In this document: piece by piece, positions 7,657 through 15,530 of the stretch
Layout: every line of letters starts with the position of its first letter
How positions within the stretch are numbered: the stretch's first letter is position 1
Assembly: GCA_051954955.1 (NCBI GenBank)
Contig: JBQCHF010000111.1
Span: forward strand, 1-27,194
DNA: 27,194 nt
Direction: 5' to 3'
Origin: JBQCHF01 sp051954955
GTDB taxonomy: Bacteria; Actinomycetota; Actinomycetes; Motilibacterales; Motilibacteraceae
The notes under the pieces: generated by a model
Told to the model about the DNA's origin: nothing
Seen by the model: only the letters and a program-made list of their open reading frames with translations
The model's database searches: none
Program-made: the position numbers and the translations under genes

Positions 7657-10371
7657 GTGGTCCACGAGCGCAGCCCGTCCCTGCTCGCGCGCCTGCCCGT
7701 CCGCCTGCCTGCCACGCTGGCCGCCACGGTGCTGTGGGCGTCCGCGTTCTGCCTGGCGGTGGTGGCCGGCCGGGCGACCCGTCCTGCCGGCAGCGAGGTG
7801 GCCCTGGTGTGGCCCGCGGCCGGGGTGGCGATCCTCTGGTGCCTGGACGCGCTGCGCCGTGGCGTGCTGGCGGCGTCGCTCGCCCTGCTCGGGACGCTCG
7901 CGTCGCTGGCCAACCTCGCCACCGGCGCCCCCCTGGGCGTGTGGCTCGGGTTCGGACCGGTCAACGTCGTGCAGGGCCTGGTGGGCGCGCTCGTCCTCGT
8001 GCGCGTCACCGGCACGACCCGGCCCCGGCTGGACACCGTGCGGGCCGGGGTCGCGGTCACCGCGGCGTCGCTGGCCGCCTCGGTGCTCAGCGCCCTGCTC
8101 GGCGCCGCGGTGCTGGTCGCCTTCGCGGGCGTCGGCGTGCGTCACGCGCTGGTGGACCTGGTGCCCCGCAACACGGTGAGCAGCCTGCTGGTGCTGTCCC
8201 TCGTGCTCGCCGCCCCGCCGGCCGCTGCCTGGGGGCGGGCGCTGCGGCGGCCCGGGACGGCGTCCGGCCCGTCGACCGGCGGAGCCGTGCCGTGCGGAGG
8301 GACGAGCTGGACCCCGGCCCGCGTGCTCGAGCTCCTGGTCCTGGTCGCGAGCGCCGCGGCCGGCTACACGGCAGTGTTCTGGGTCGGGTCCGGGCCGGAG
8401 GGGTTCCTGCTGCTCCCCCTGGCCGTGTGGGCCGGGCTCCGCTTCGGCATCTGGCCCTCGGCGCTGCTGGAGACGCTCACCGGCTCGCTGGCCATCGTCG
8501 CGACCGTGAAGGGATTCGGCCCCTTCGCACGGATCGAGGACGTCCTCACCCGCGCGGTGCTGGCCCAGTCCTTCGTCGGCGTCTCGATGCTCATCGGCCT
8601 GAGCGTCGCCCTGGTGCAGGCCGAGCGCGCCCGGGCCCTGCACACGGCCCTGGCCAGCGCCCGGGCGCTGCGTCGCAGCATCGACGGTGCGCTGGTCGGC
8701 CAGGCGGTGGTGGCGCTGGACGACCCGGGCTTCGCGGTGCTGGACGCCAACCCGGCCCTGGGCCGGCTGCTGGGCCGGCCGCCGGCCGACGTCGTGGGCC
8801 GCCCGCTGCCCGAGCAGCTGGTCCCGGCCGACGCCGCCCTGCTGCGCGGCGTGCTCACCGCCCTCGCCGCCGGGGAGAGCGCGGCATGGGAGGGCGAGGT
8901 CCGGCTCCGCTCCTCCCAGGCGCCGGTGCGCTGGTGCCAGGTCGCCCTCGCCCTGCTCCCGCCCGGCGAGACGGCGCGAGGCACGGCCGGCGGTGGCCGC
9001 TCGGCCAGCCTGCAGCTGCTCGACGTCACCCGCCGGCACGAGCTCGAGGAGGAGCTCACCCGTCGCGCCCTGCACGACGAGCTCACCGGGCTGCCCAACC
9101 GGACGCTGCTGCGCGACCACGTCGAGCTCGCGCTCACCGCCCAGGCGCGGGCCGGCACGGACGGCCTTGCGCTGCTCTTCTACGACCTCGACGGGTTCAA
9201 GACCGTCAACGACTCCCTCGGGCACACGGTCGGGGACGCCCTGCTGGTGGCGGTGGCCGACCGCTTCCGGGCGGCTATCCGGCCCGGCGACACCGTGGCC
9301 CGGGTGGGCGGCGACGAGTTCGTCGTGCTCTGCCCCGGGGTGCGCTCCGCGGAGGAGGCCGAGGCGGTGGCGGCGCGGGTGATGAGCGAGGTGTCCGCGC
9401 CGGTCACCATCGAGGGCCACCGGATCCGGGTCGGGGCCAGCGGCGGGGTCAGCCTCTACCGGCCCGGGGTGCACGTCGAGGACCTCCTGCGGGAGGCGGA
9501 CTCGGCCATGTACGAGGCCAAGGGCACCGGCCGCGGCCGCATCGAGCTGTTCAGCGACCGCCTGCACGTCCGGGCCCACCGCCAGCTCCGGCTGGAGGAG
9601 GAGCTGCGCACCGCCTTGGGCCGCCAGCAGTTCGTGCTCCACTACCAGCCGGTCGTCGACCTGCTCGACGAGCGTGTGGTGGCCGTGGAGGCACTGGTGC
9701 GGTGGCAGCACCCGGACCGGGGGCTGCTGCTGCCGGGGGAGTGGCTCGACGTCGTCGAGGACTCCTCGCTGGTCGTGGGGCTGGGCGCCTGGGTGCTCGA
9801 GCGGGCGTGCCGGGACGCGGTGCGCATCGCCGCCGCCGGACGGCGCCCGGTGCCGGTGCACGTCAACGTGGCCGCTCGGCAGGTGGCCGAGCCGGGCTTC
9901 GGCCGGACCGTGCTGCAGGCGTTGGAGGTCAGCGGGCTGCCGGCCGACCAGCTGATCCTCGAGCTGACCGAGAGCCAGCTGCTGCGGGTGGGGGAGAGCG
10001 TGGTCGTCCAGCTCGAGCAGCTGCGCGGTCTCGGCGTCCGCCTGGCCGCCGACGACTTCGGCACCGGCTACAGCTCGCTGACCCAGCTGACCGAGCTGCG
10101 GGTCGACACGCTCAAGATCGACCGGTCCTTCGTCGCGGCGCTGCCGCACGACCCGCGGGCCGCCGCCGTGGTGGGCGGGGTGGTCGCGATGGCCCGCGCG
10201 CTCGCGCTGCCGGTGGTCGCGGAGGGGGTCGAGGACGCCGAGCAGGCGGCCCTGCTGGTGGCCGCGGGCGTCCCCTACGCGCAGGGGTTCCGGTGGAGCC
10301 GCGCCGTCGCCGTCGAGCGGCTGCTCTCGGCGCACGCGCTGGCGCAGGTGCCCGCTCCCCGCTCGGCGTAG
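7657..10371 (+). CDS. Membrane cyclic-di-GMP synthase/phosphodiesterase, MASE1-PAS-GGDEF-EAL
   Basis: A 904-residue bifunctional cyclic-di-GMP enzyme. Residues 1-320 form a MASE1-type sensor of about eight membrane segments (ALVWPAAGVAIL early, PLAVWAGLRFGIWPSA later). A PAS domain follows (about 340-450), then GGDEF (about 470-635) beginning HDELTGLPNR with an intact GGDEF at 551-555 and an RxxD inhibitory site (RPGD) five residues before it. The EAL domain (about 650-890) starts with EAL at 678-680 and keeps the metal and catalytic motifs: NVAARQ, ELTES, DDFGTGYSS, KIDR, AEGVE. Both halves look catalytically competent, so PAS or MASE1 input may set the balance. GTG 7657 is chosen for the strong upstream GGGGAGGGGAG. 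It is monocistronic or weakly linked to the GH43 gene downstream. Confidence 0.94.
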   Translation: MVHERSPSLLARLPVRLPATLAATVLWASAFCLAVVAGRATRPAGSEVALVWPAAGVAILWCLDALRRGVLAASLALLGTLASLANLATGAPLGVWLGFGPVNVVQGLVGALVLVRVTGTTRPRLDTVRAGVAVTAASLAASVLSALLGAAVLVAFAGVGVRHALVDLVPRNTVSSLLVLSLVLAAPPAAAWGRALRRPGTASGPSTGGAVPCGGTSWTPARVLELLVLVASAAAGYTAVFWVGSGPEGFLLLPLAVWAGLRFGIWPSALLETLTGSLAIVATVKGFGPFARIEDVLTRAVLAQSFVGVSMLIGLSVALVQAERARALHTALASARALRRSIDGALVGQAVVALDDPGFAVLDANPALGRLLGRPPADVVGRPLPEQLVPADAALLRGVLTALAAGESAAWEGEVRLRSSQAPVRWCQVALALLPPGETARGTAGGGRSASLQLLDVTRRHELEEELTRRALHDELTGLPNRTLLRDHVELALTAQARAGTDGLALLFYDLDGFKTVNDSLGHTVGDALLVAVADRFRAAIRPGDTVARVGGDEFVVLCPGVRSAEEAEAVAARVMSEVSAPVTIEGHRIRVGASGGVSLYRPGVHVEDLLREADSAMYEAKGTGRGRIELFSDRLHVRAHRQLRLEEELRTALGRQQFVLHYQPVVDLLDERVVAVEALVRWQHPDRGLLLPGEWLDVVEDSSLVVGLGAWVLERACRDAVRIAAAGRRPVPVHVNVAARQVAEPGFGRTVLQALEVSGLPADQLILELTESQLLRVGESVVVQLEQLRGLGVRLAADDFGTGYSSLTQLTELRVDTLKIDRSFVAALPHDPRAAAVVGGVVAMARALALPVVAEGVEDAEQAALLVAAGVPYAQGFRWSRAVAVERLLSAHALAQVPAPRSA

Positions 10372-10412
10372 GACCTCGCGCCCGATAGGCAGCGCCGCAC
10401 CGGCTCAGGGCC

Positions 10413-10466
10413 CTCGGCTGCCGGCCGAAGGGGACGCGCACACGTCCTTCCACGGCCGGAGCCGAG
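10413..10466 (+). promoter_or_regulatory. Hairpin enclosing the GH43 ribosome binding site
   Basis: Three stacked helices: 10413-10419 pairs with 10460-10466, 10421-10427 with 10453-10459, and 10432-10436 with 10443-10447, around a 6-nt loop. The right arm contains GGAG (10458-10461), the only plausible ribosome binding site for the ATG at 10473. The fold could hide that site, act as a terminator for the GGDEF-EAL gene ending at 10371, or both. Confidence 0.5.
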
Positions 10467-10472
10467 CAGCAG

Positions 10473-11597
10473 ATGACAGCGCAGGTGGTTCGTGGCCCTC
10501 GCCCGCCCGTCCGGCGGCACGGTGCGCGGTCGGGGGGTCACCCTGGGGCACGTCGCCGCCCGCTGCCCCGGATCGCGGTCTCGACAGCGCTGCTGCTGGT
10601 CGCCGCGCTGCTGGTGCAGCTGGTGCAGCTCGCAGTGCCGGTGGGGCTGCCCCGTCCGGCGGCGGCCGCCACCTTCGCCTCGCCGGTGCCCTGGCGCGGC
10701 GACCTCCCGGACCCGCACGTGGTCGCCTTCCGCGGCCGCTACTACGCCTACGGCACCACGACCGCCGGCGCCAACGTCCCGGTGCTGACCGGCGTCGACC
10801 TCGTCCACTGGGTCACCGGGGCCGGCCCGGGCCACCCGGTGGCCGACGCCCTCCCGGTGCCGGCCCGCTGGGCGGCGCGCCGCCCCGGCGGGGGAGGAAC
10901 CGAGGTGTGGGCGCCCTCGGTGGCCCGGCTGGCCGGTCGCTGGGTCATGCACTACGCCGTGCTGGCCCGCGCCGACGGCAGGCACTGCATCTCGGTGGCG
11001 ACGTCGTCCTCGCCGCTCGGCCCGTTCACCGACACCAGCGCCGGCCCGCTGGTCTGCTCCGGCGACCCGATGGGGTCGATCGACCCGACCGTCGTCACCT
11101 CCGGCGGAGTCCCCTTCCTGATCTGGAAGAACGAGGGCGTGCCGCACCGTGCCCCCACGCGGGTGTGGTCTCGTGCGTTGACCGCCGGCGGCACCGGCTT
11201 CGCGCACGGGACGAGCGCCCACGAGCTGCTGCGCACCGGGATGCGGTGGGAGGGCGACCTGGTCGAGGGGCCGAGCATGCTCTTCTACGCCCACCACCTC
11301 TACCTGTTCTACTCGGCCAACGCGTGGGACTCGGCGCGCTACGCGACCGGCTACGCCGTCTGCCGCAGCGTGCTGGGCCCCTGCCGGAGGGTCACCTCCG
11401 CACCGCTGCTCGCCTCCGCGCCGCACCAGCTGGGGCCGGGCGGGCCGTCGGCGTTCCTGGACGGGGCCGGTCGCCTCCGGCTCGCGTTCCACGCCTGGGG
11501 CGGACCGGCCACCAGCTATCCGCGCGGGGCACGGACGCTGCACGTGGCCCGGCTGTCAGCCGACCGCTACGGCCGGCTGCACGTCGTCAGCCGGTGA
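10473..11597 (+). CDS. Secreted glycoside hydrolase, family 43-like
   Basis: A 374-residue exported glycosidase with a five-bladed beta-propeller look. An Arg-rich n-region and hydrophobic core (about 33-58) end in AAAAT near residue 67, a likely signal peptidase I site. The three GH43 catalytic acids are visible: D80 (LPDPHVV, general base), D204 (SIDPTVV, pKa modulator) and E265 (VEGPSML, general acid). GH43 enzymes usually release arabinofuranose, xylose or galactose from polysaccharides; the specificity here is not predictable. Four cysteines (172, 195, 297, 304) may form disulfides outside the cell. It runs convergently into the galactan operon, so a cell-wall furanoside substrate is an attractive guess but only that. 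The ATG at 10473 has a GGAG 11 nt upstream, inside a hairpin. Confidence 0.85.
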   Translation: MTAQVVRGPRPPVRRHGARSGGHPGARRRPLPRIAVSTALLLVAALLVQLVQLAVPVGLPRPAAAATFASPVPWRGDLPDPHVVAFRGRYYAYGTTTAGANVPVLTGVDLVHWVTGAGPGHPVADALPVPARWAARRPGGGGTEVWAPSVARLAGRWVMHYAVLARADGRHCISVATSSSPLGPFTDTSAGPLVCSGDPMGSIDPTVVTSGGVPFLIWKNEGVPHRAPTRVWSRALTAGGTGFAHGTSAHELLRTGMRWEGDLVEGPSMLFYAHHLYLFYSANAWDSARYATGYAVCRSVLGPCRRVTSAPLLASAPHQLGPGGPSAFLDGAGRLRLAFHAWGGPATSYPRGARTLHVARLSADRYGRLHVVSR

Positions 11598-11608
11598 GCT
11601 CGGGCAGT

Positions 11609-11684
11609 CCCCGCAGGTGCAGGCCGGGCAGGCGAGGCCCCGGCAGGTGAGGCCCGGCAGGTGCGGCGGATAGGCCCGGCAGGT
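11609..11684. repeat. Degenerate short tandem repeat after the GH43 gene
   Basis: Imperfect copies of AGGCCCGGCAGGTG occur at 11635-11649 (one extra C), 11650-11663 and 11672-11684, with weaker versions (GCAGGTGCAGGCCGGGCAGG) before them from about 11614. The array is non-coding and lies just behind the GH43 stop codon. Confidence 0.7.
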
Positions 11685-11710
11685 CTGGTGCACCGGCGAC
11701 CCAGGAGATG

Positions 11711-11748
11711 ACTCGCCGACCGAGGGGAATTCTCCTCGGTGGGCGAGT
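11711..11748. terminator. Bidirectional hairpin between convergent genes
   Basis: ACTCGCCGACCGAGG (11711-11725) pairs with 11734-11748 over 15 positions with a single G/G mismatch and an 8-nt loop that contains GAATTC. It lies between the GH43 gene (+) and the end of the galactan operon (-), so it can serve both transcripts. No T-run is present. Confidence 0.65.
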
Positions 11749-11751
11749 AGA

Positions 11752-11769
11752 GATCACGGGGCCGTGATC
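11752..11769. promoter_or_regulatory. Compact inverted repeat next to the terminator
   Basis: GATCACGG (11752-11759) is followed after two bases by its exact complement CCGTGATC (11762-11769). A 2-nt loop is too tight for a good RNA hairpin without opening a pair, so this may instead be a protein-binding palindrome or a second terminator element only 3 nt from the larger stem. Confidence 0.4.
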
Positions 11770-11805
11770 GTTCCGGGCGGGGCCGGGCAGGGGGACGGGA
11801 CCGAG

Positions 11806-11836
11806 GGGGCCAGCGGGGCCAGCGGGGTCAGTGGGG
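11806..11836. repeat. 9-nt tandem repeat at the end of the exporter ATPase gene
   Basis: GGGGCCAGC at 11806-11814 and 11815-11823 is followed by the variant GGGGTCAGT (11824-11832) and a further GGGG. The third copy includes the stop codon of the minus-strand ATPase gene (11828-11830). Confidence 0.6.
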
Positions 11837-12574
11837 CTCGGCGGGCCGGCGCAGGTGCTCCACGGCGCGGGCGGTGGTGGAGTCCTCGACCACCCGGCCC
11901 TGCTCGAGCACCACGCCGCGGTCGCAGATCTCGCCGACCAGGTCCAGGTCGTGGCTGACGACCACCAGCGTGCGACCCTCGGCGGAGAGCTGGCGGATGC
12001 GCTCGATGCAGCGGGCCTGGAAGGGCTCGTCGCCGACCGCGAGGATCTCGTCCACCAGGAAGACGTCGGGCTCGGTGTGCACCGCCACGGCGAAGGCGAG
12101 CCGCAGGAACATGCCGGACGAGTAGAACTTCACCTCGGTGTCGACGAACTTCTCCAGCCCGGAGAAGGCGATGATGTCGTCGAACCGGCGCCGCACGTCG
12201 GCCTCGCCCATGCCGAGGATGGCGCCGTTGAGGAAGACGTTCTCCCGCCCGGTCAGGTCCGGGTGCAGGCCGGCGCCCACCTCGATCAGACCGGCCACCC
12301 GGCCGGCCACCCGCACCGAGCCGCTGTCCGGGCGCAGCACCCCGGAGATGAGCTTGAGCAGCGTGCTCTTGCCCGAGCCGTTGAAGCCGAGCAGCGCGAG
12401 GGTCTGGCCCTGCTGCACCTCCAGCGACACCGAGTCCAGCGCCAGGAAGGTGTCGGTGAGCTGGCGGCCGCGCACGGCCATGACGGCCAGCTCCTTGAGC
12501 GCGCGCGTGCGGCGCAGCACGAAGCGCTTGCTGACGTCGTCGACGACGATGGCGGGGGAACCGCTGGCGGACAA
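11828..12574 (-). CDS. wzt: Polysaccharide ABC exporter, ATP-binding subunit (Wzt/RfbE-like)
   Basis: A 248-residue ATPase that should power export of a lipid-linked polysaccharide through the permease encoded just upstream. Walker A is GFNGSGKST (63-71), the signature is YSSGM (151-155), Walker B is VFLVDE (171-176) and the H-loop histidine is H208. The family-typical stretch IEVGAGLHPDLTGRENVFLNG (in two parts at 98-117) marks the Wzt/TagH/RfbE branch. It lacks the C-terminal carbohydrate-binding domain of O-antigen Wzt proteins, like the short mycobacterial galactan exporter ATPase Rv3781. The start is probably TTG at 12574: a GAGG overlapping the permease stop lies 6 nt upstream, and the gap between the genes is 8 nt. 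The longer open frame upstream is out-of-frame permease sequence. Confidence 0.92.
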   Translation of the reverse strand: MSASGSPAIVVDDVSKRFVLRRTRALKELAVMAVRGRQLTDTFLALDSVSLEVQQGQTLALLGFNGSGKSTLLKLISGVLRPDSGSVRVAGRVAGLIEVGAGLHPDLTGRENVFLNGAILGMGEADVRRRFDDIIAFSGLEKFVDTEVKFYSSGMFLRLAFAVAVHTEPDVFLVDEILAVGDEPFQARCIERIRQLSAEGRTLVVVSHDLDLVGEICDRGVVLEQGRVVEDSTTARAVEHLRRPAEPH

Positions 12575-12582
12575 GGGTTGCC

Positions 12583-13446
12583 TCAGAGCTCCTGCGCGAA
12601 GCGGCCTTCCAGCCGCGAGAAGACCAGCTGTCCCAGGGCGAGCAGGCCGCAGCCGAGCAGCAGGGCGGCCAGCCCGCGCTCCCACAGGTGCGGCACCAGC
12701 GAGGCGGCGCGCTCGGCGTCGGTGGCCCAGAACGCCCGCTGCACCAGCTGCACGGCGATGGTGAGCGGGTTGGCGAGGTAGAGCTGCAGCAGCGCGCCGT
12801 CGCCGAGCGCGTCCCGCACCGCGGTCCACGGGTAGAGCACCGGGGAGGCCCAGGTGAGCACGAGCAGGAGCAGGTCGACGATGTTCTCGATGTCGCGGAA
12901 GGACACGTTGACCGCGGCCATGAGCAGCCCCAGGCCGAGCGCGGTGGTGGCGCTGATGGCCAGCGCCAGCACCGCGGCCACGACGGCCGGCACGGTGGGC
13001 ACCCACCCGACGACCAGCGCCCCGACCAGCAGGACCACCAGCTGCGGGACCAGGTGCACGCCGGCCACGCACAGCGAGGACACCGGGAACAGTTCGCGGG
13101 GCAGGTAGATCTTCTTGACCAGCGGGGCGTTCCACACCACCGAGCGGGTGGCGTTGCCCAGCGCCTCGCCGAAGCTGGTCATGACCACCAGCCCGGCGAA
13201 CAGGTAGAGCGCGAAGTCCGGCAGCGAGCGGTTGACCTTGAGGAAGACGCCCAGCACGAAGAAATAGACGAGGAACTGCACGGCCGGCTTGACGTAGGAC
13301 CAGGCCAGCCCGAGCACCGACCCGCGGTAGCGCACCCGCAGCTCCTGACGCACCAGCAGGCGCAGCAGGAACCGGTTGCGGGCCACCTCCAGCAGACCGC
13401 CGCTGCGGCCGGGCTCGACCAGCGCGGGCGCTGCCTGGGTCGTCAC
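12583..13446 (-). CDS. wzm: Polysaccharide ABC exporter, permease subunit (Wzm-like)
   Basis: A 287-residue ABC-2 type permease, partner of the ATPase encoded directly downstream. A cytoplasmic N-terminal coupling region (LLRLLVRQELRVRYRGSVLG) is followed by about six membrane segments, beginning LAWSYVKPAVQFLVYFFVLG and ending LLLGCGLLALGQLVFS, with the typical VSFRDIENIVDLLLLVLTWA in the middle. The length matches the mycobacterial galactan exporter permease Rv3783 (about 280 residues). The GTG start overlaps the stop codon of the galactofuranosyltransferase gene (GTGA). Given its neighbours the cargo is probably a prenyl-pyrophosphate-linked galactan; teichoic acid or another glycan cannot be excluded from the permease alone. 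Confidence 0.92.
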   Translation of the reverse strand: MTTQAAPALVEPGRSGGLLEVARNRFLLRLLVRQELRVRYRGSVLGLAWSYVKPAVQFLVYFFVLGVFLKVNRSLPDFALYLFAGLVVMTSFGEALGNATRSVVWNAPLVKKIYLPRELFPVSSLCVAGVHLVPQLVVLLVGALVVGWVPTVPAVVAAVLALAISATTALGLGLLMAAVNVSFRDIENIVDLLLLVLTWASPVLYPWTAVRDALGDGALLQLYLANPLTIAVQLVQRAFWATDAERAASLVPHLWERGLAALLLGCGLLALGQLVFSRLEGRFAQEL

Positions 13447-15530
13447 CGCGCCGCTCCGTCGATGGTGCCGCCCCACGCCTCCACCGACGTCACGTCGGGG
13501 AGCTGCTCGCGGTAGCGCTCGGCCAGCGCCGGCCACTCCTGCAGCAGCCGCCGGTGCACCGCGACGCTGCGGGCGAGCAGCTCGGCTGAACGCGAGCGGT
13601 CCCGCTGGTACCAGGCCGCCGACGTGCCGTCGGAACTGGAGACCAGCGCGCTGTCCAGGCCGGCCAGCCGCCACCACTGCGCGTCGGCCGCGGCCAGCTG
13701 CTCCTGCGGTCGCAGCCGGGCGCTGGTGGGCACCTCGCGCAGGTGGTGCAGCGCGGCGGTGGCGGCGCGGGTCACCAGCCCCAGCGGGCCGCGCGGCTCC
13801 TCCGGCTCGCGCCCCTTGCGCAGCGGCTTGTCCCGATGGGTCGGTGGGAACTCGGCGAGGTCGTGGCGCGAGCGGGCGTCGGGGAACTCCTGGCGCAGCT
13901 CGCGGATGCGGGGCAGCGCGCCGGCCAGCCCGGCGTGCAGGTGCTCGGGGCCGGACAGCACGTCCTCCAGCGCCTGCAGGCGCAGCTCGGCCACCGAGTA
14001 CTGCAGGGCCAGCACGTGCTTGACCTGGTGGTTGAGGCTCTCGCGCACGAACCGGCCGCCGCGCGGATAGGGCGAGTGCAGCAGTGCGGTGACCGCCCGG
14101 TTGCGCTGGTGGAAGTAGGCCTGCCAGTCCAGCGCGTCGTCCTTGTCGGTCCACGGCACGTGCCAGACGTTCATGCCCGGCAGGCTCACCGTGGGCACCC
14201 CGGCTGCGGCGGCCCGCAGCCCGTACTCGGCGTCGTCCCACTTGATGAAGTAGGGCAGCGAGAGGCCCAGGCTCCGCACGACCTCCAGCGGCAGCAGGCA
14301 CATCCACCAGCCGTTGTAGTCGACGTCGACCCGCCGGTGCAGGGCCCGGGTGGCCCGCAGGCCGGCCAGGGAGAAGTCGTGGTCGGTGGTGGCGGCGCGA
14401 GCCGGACCCCAGAAGAAGCGCCAGCGCTGCACGCTCTCGCCGGCCGAGTGCAGGGTGGAGCGGGCGTAGAGGCTGAACATGTGCCCGCCGACGATGGTCG
14501 GGGTGCGGCACAGGTCGGCGAAGGCCAGACCGCGCAGGATGCCCTCGGGCTCGGCCACGACGTCGTCATCCAGCAGCAGCACGTAGCGGCTCGCGCCCTC
14601 GGCCAGCGCCTCGGCCATGCCCCGGGAGAAGCCGCCGGAGCCGCCGAGGTTGGGCTGCTCGAGCACGGTGAGCCGCTCGCCCAGCAGCGCGCGGGCCGCC
14701 TCCAGGTCGGGCTGGCCGGTGACCTTGCGCCGCCCCTGGTCCACCACGATGACCCGGTCCAGCACCCCGCGGGTGCCCCCGTCCTCGGCCAGCTGGCGGA
14801 CCAGGGCCGCGCAGGACTCGGGCCGGTCGAAGGTGGTGATGGCCACTGTCGCGGTGCCGGGGGCGCGGTCGGAGTTCTCCTTGCCCGGCCCTGAATCCTG
14901 CGACTGCGCACGTAGCGGGGACACCCATTCGGCCTGTTCGAGAACCGCGCCCTCCGCGCCGGCGGCGACGTCGAACCAGTACCAACCGCCGTCGATGAAC
15001 CGGCGCAGCGGCAGCCGGACCACGTGCTCCTCGGTGCCCTCGCCGATCGAGAGCGCCTGCACCCGCTCAGTGCTGCCGCTGGCGGTGGAGCGCATGACCA
15101 GGACCGTGGCCGGGCCGGTGACGCGCACGTGCAGCTCCACCTCGTCCAGCGTGGTCCAGCGCTGCCAGTAGGAGGCCGGGAAGGCGTTGAGATAGGAGCC
15201 GAACGAGATCCTGGCGCCGGGCTGCACCCGCATGCGCCGGCGGTCGAGCACGTCCTCGGGGTGCTGACGCCGGGGCGCGGCCAGCAGCTGCGCGCTGCCC
15301 GTCCCGTCGCCGTCGTCGGGACCGCCGGCCGAGCTCACCCCGCCCTCGACGTCGACGTAGAGGGGCAGGACGTCGAGGTCGCGCTCCTCCGGGAGCACCA
15401 CCCGGGCCAGCACCCGCCCGCGCCCCCGCTCGCGCAGGTCGGCCGACGCCGTGCCGGTGCCGGGCTCGGAGCCGTCGCCGAGGACGGGGCTGGTGCCGGT
15501 GCCGTTCGTGCCGGTCGCTGTCGTGGTCAC
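13443..15530 (-). CDS. glfT2: GlfT2-like processive galactofuranosyltransferase
   Basis: A 695-residue GT2-family enzyme expected to polymerise galactofuranose from UDP-Galf onto a lipid-linked acceptor at the inner face of the membrane. Like mycobacterial GlfT2 (about 637 residues) it has an N-terminal beta-sandwich region (about 40-225), a GT-A domain and a helical C terminus. Visible motifs are NLGGSGGFSRGM, the metal-binding D321-D323 (LLLDDDVV), the acceptor/base motif IKWDDAEYG with D432 and D433, and the metal-ligand histidine H457 in WHVPWTDKDDALDWQAYFH, which closely matches the GlfT2 family. The first 30 residues are Thr/Gly-rich and probably disordered. The GTG start overlaps the glf stop (GTGA) and the stop overlaps the wzm start. 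Confidence 0.93.
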   Translation of the reverse strand: MTTTATGTNGTGTSPVLGDGSEPGTGTASADLRERGRGRVLARVVLPEERDLDVLPLYVDVEGGVSSAGGPDDGDGTGSAQLLAAPRRQHPEDVLDRRRMRVQPGARISFGSYLNAFPASYWQRWTTLDEVELHVRVTGPATVLVMRSTASGSTERVQALSIGEGTEEHVVRLPLRRFIDGGWYWFDVAAGAEGAVLEQAEWVSPLRAQSQDSGPGKENSDRAPGTATVAITTFDRPESCAALVRQLAEDGGTRGVLDRVIVVDQGRRKVTGQPDLEAARALLGERLTVLEQPNLGGSGGFSRGMAEALAEGASRYVLLLDDDVVAEPEGILRGLAFADLCRTPTIVGGHMFSLYARSTLHSAGESVQRWRFFWGPARAATTDHDFSLAGLRATRALHRRVDVDYNGWWMCLLPLEVVRSLGLSLPYFIKWDDAEYGLRAAAAGVPTVSLPGMNVWHVPWTDKDDALDWQAYFHQRNRAVTALLHSPYPRGGRFVRESLNHQVKHVLALQYSVAELRLQALEDVLSGPEHLHAGLAGALPRIRELRQEFPDARSRHDLAEFPPTHRDKPLRKGREPEEPRGPLGLVTRAATAALHHLREVPTSARLRPQEQLAAADAQWWRLAGLDSALVSSSDGTSAAWYQRDRSRSAELLARSVAVHRRLLQEWPALAERYREQLPDVTSVEAWGGTIDGAAR

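Noticed and set aside
5869..10335. Minus-strand open frame of 1488 codons across the ABC1-family and GGDEF-EAL genes
   Set aside because: Low-complexity His/Gln/Gly/Arg translation with no family motif; it spans two divergent real genes and is a composition artefact.
12575..13135. Longer N terminus for the exporter ATPase
   Set aside because: The extra sequence is Arg/Ala/Gly-rich and lies over the permease gene in another frame. TTG 12574 has a good ribosome binding site and gives the normal family length.
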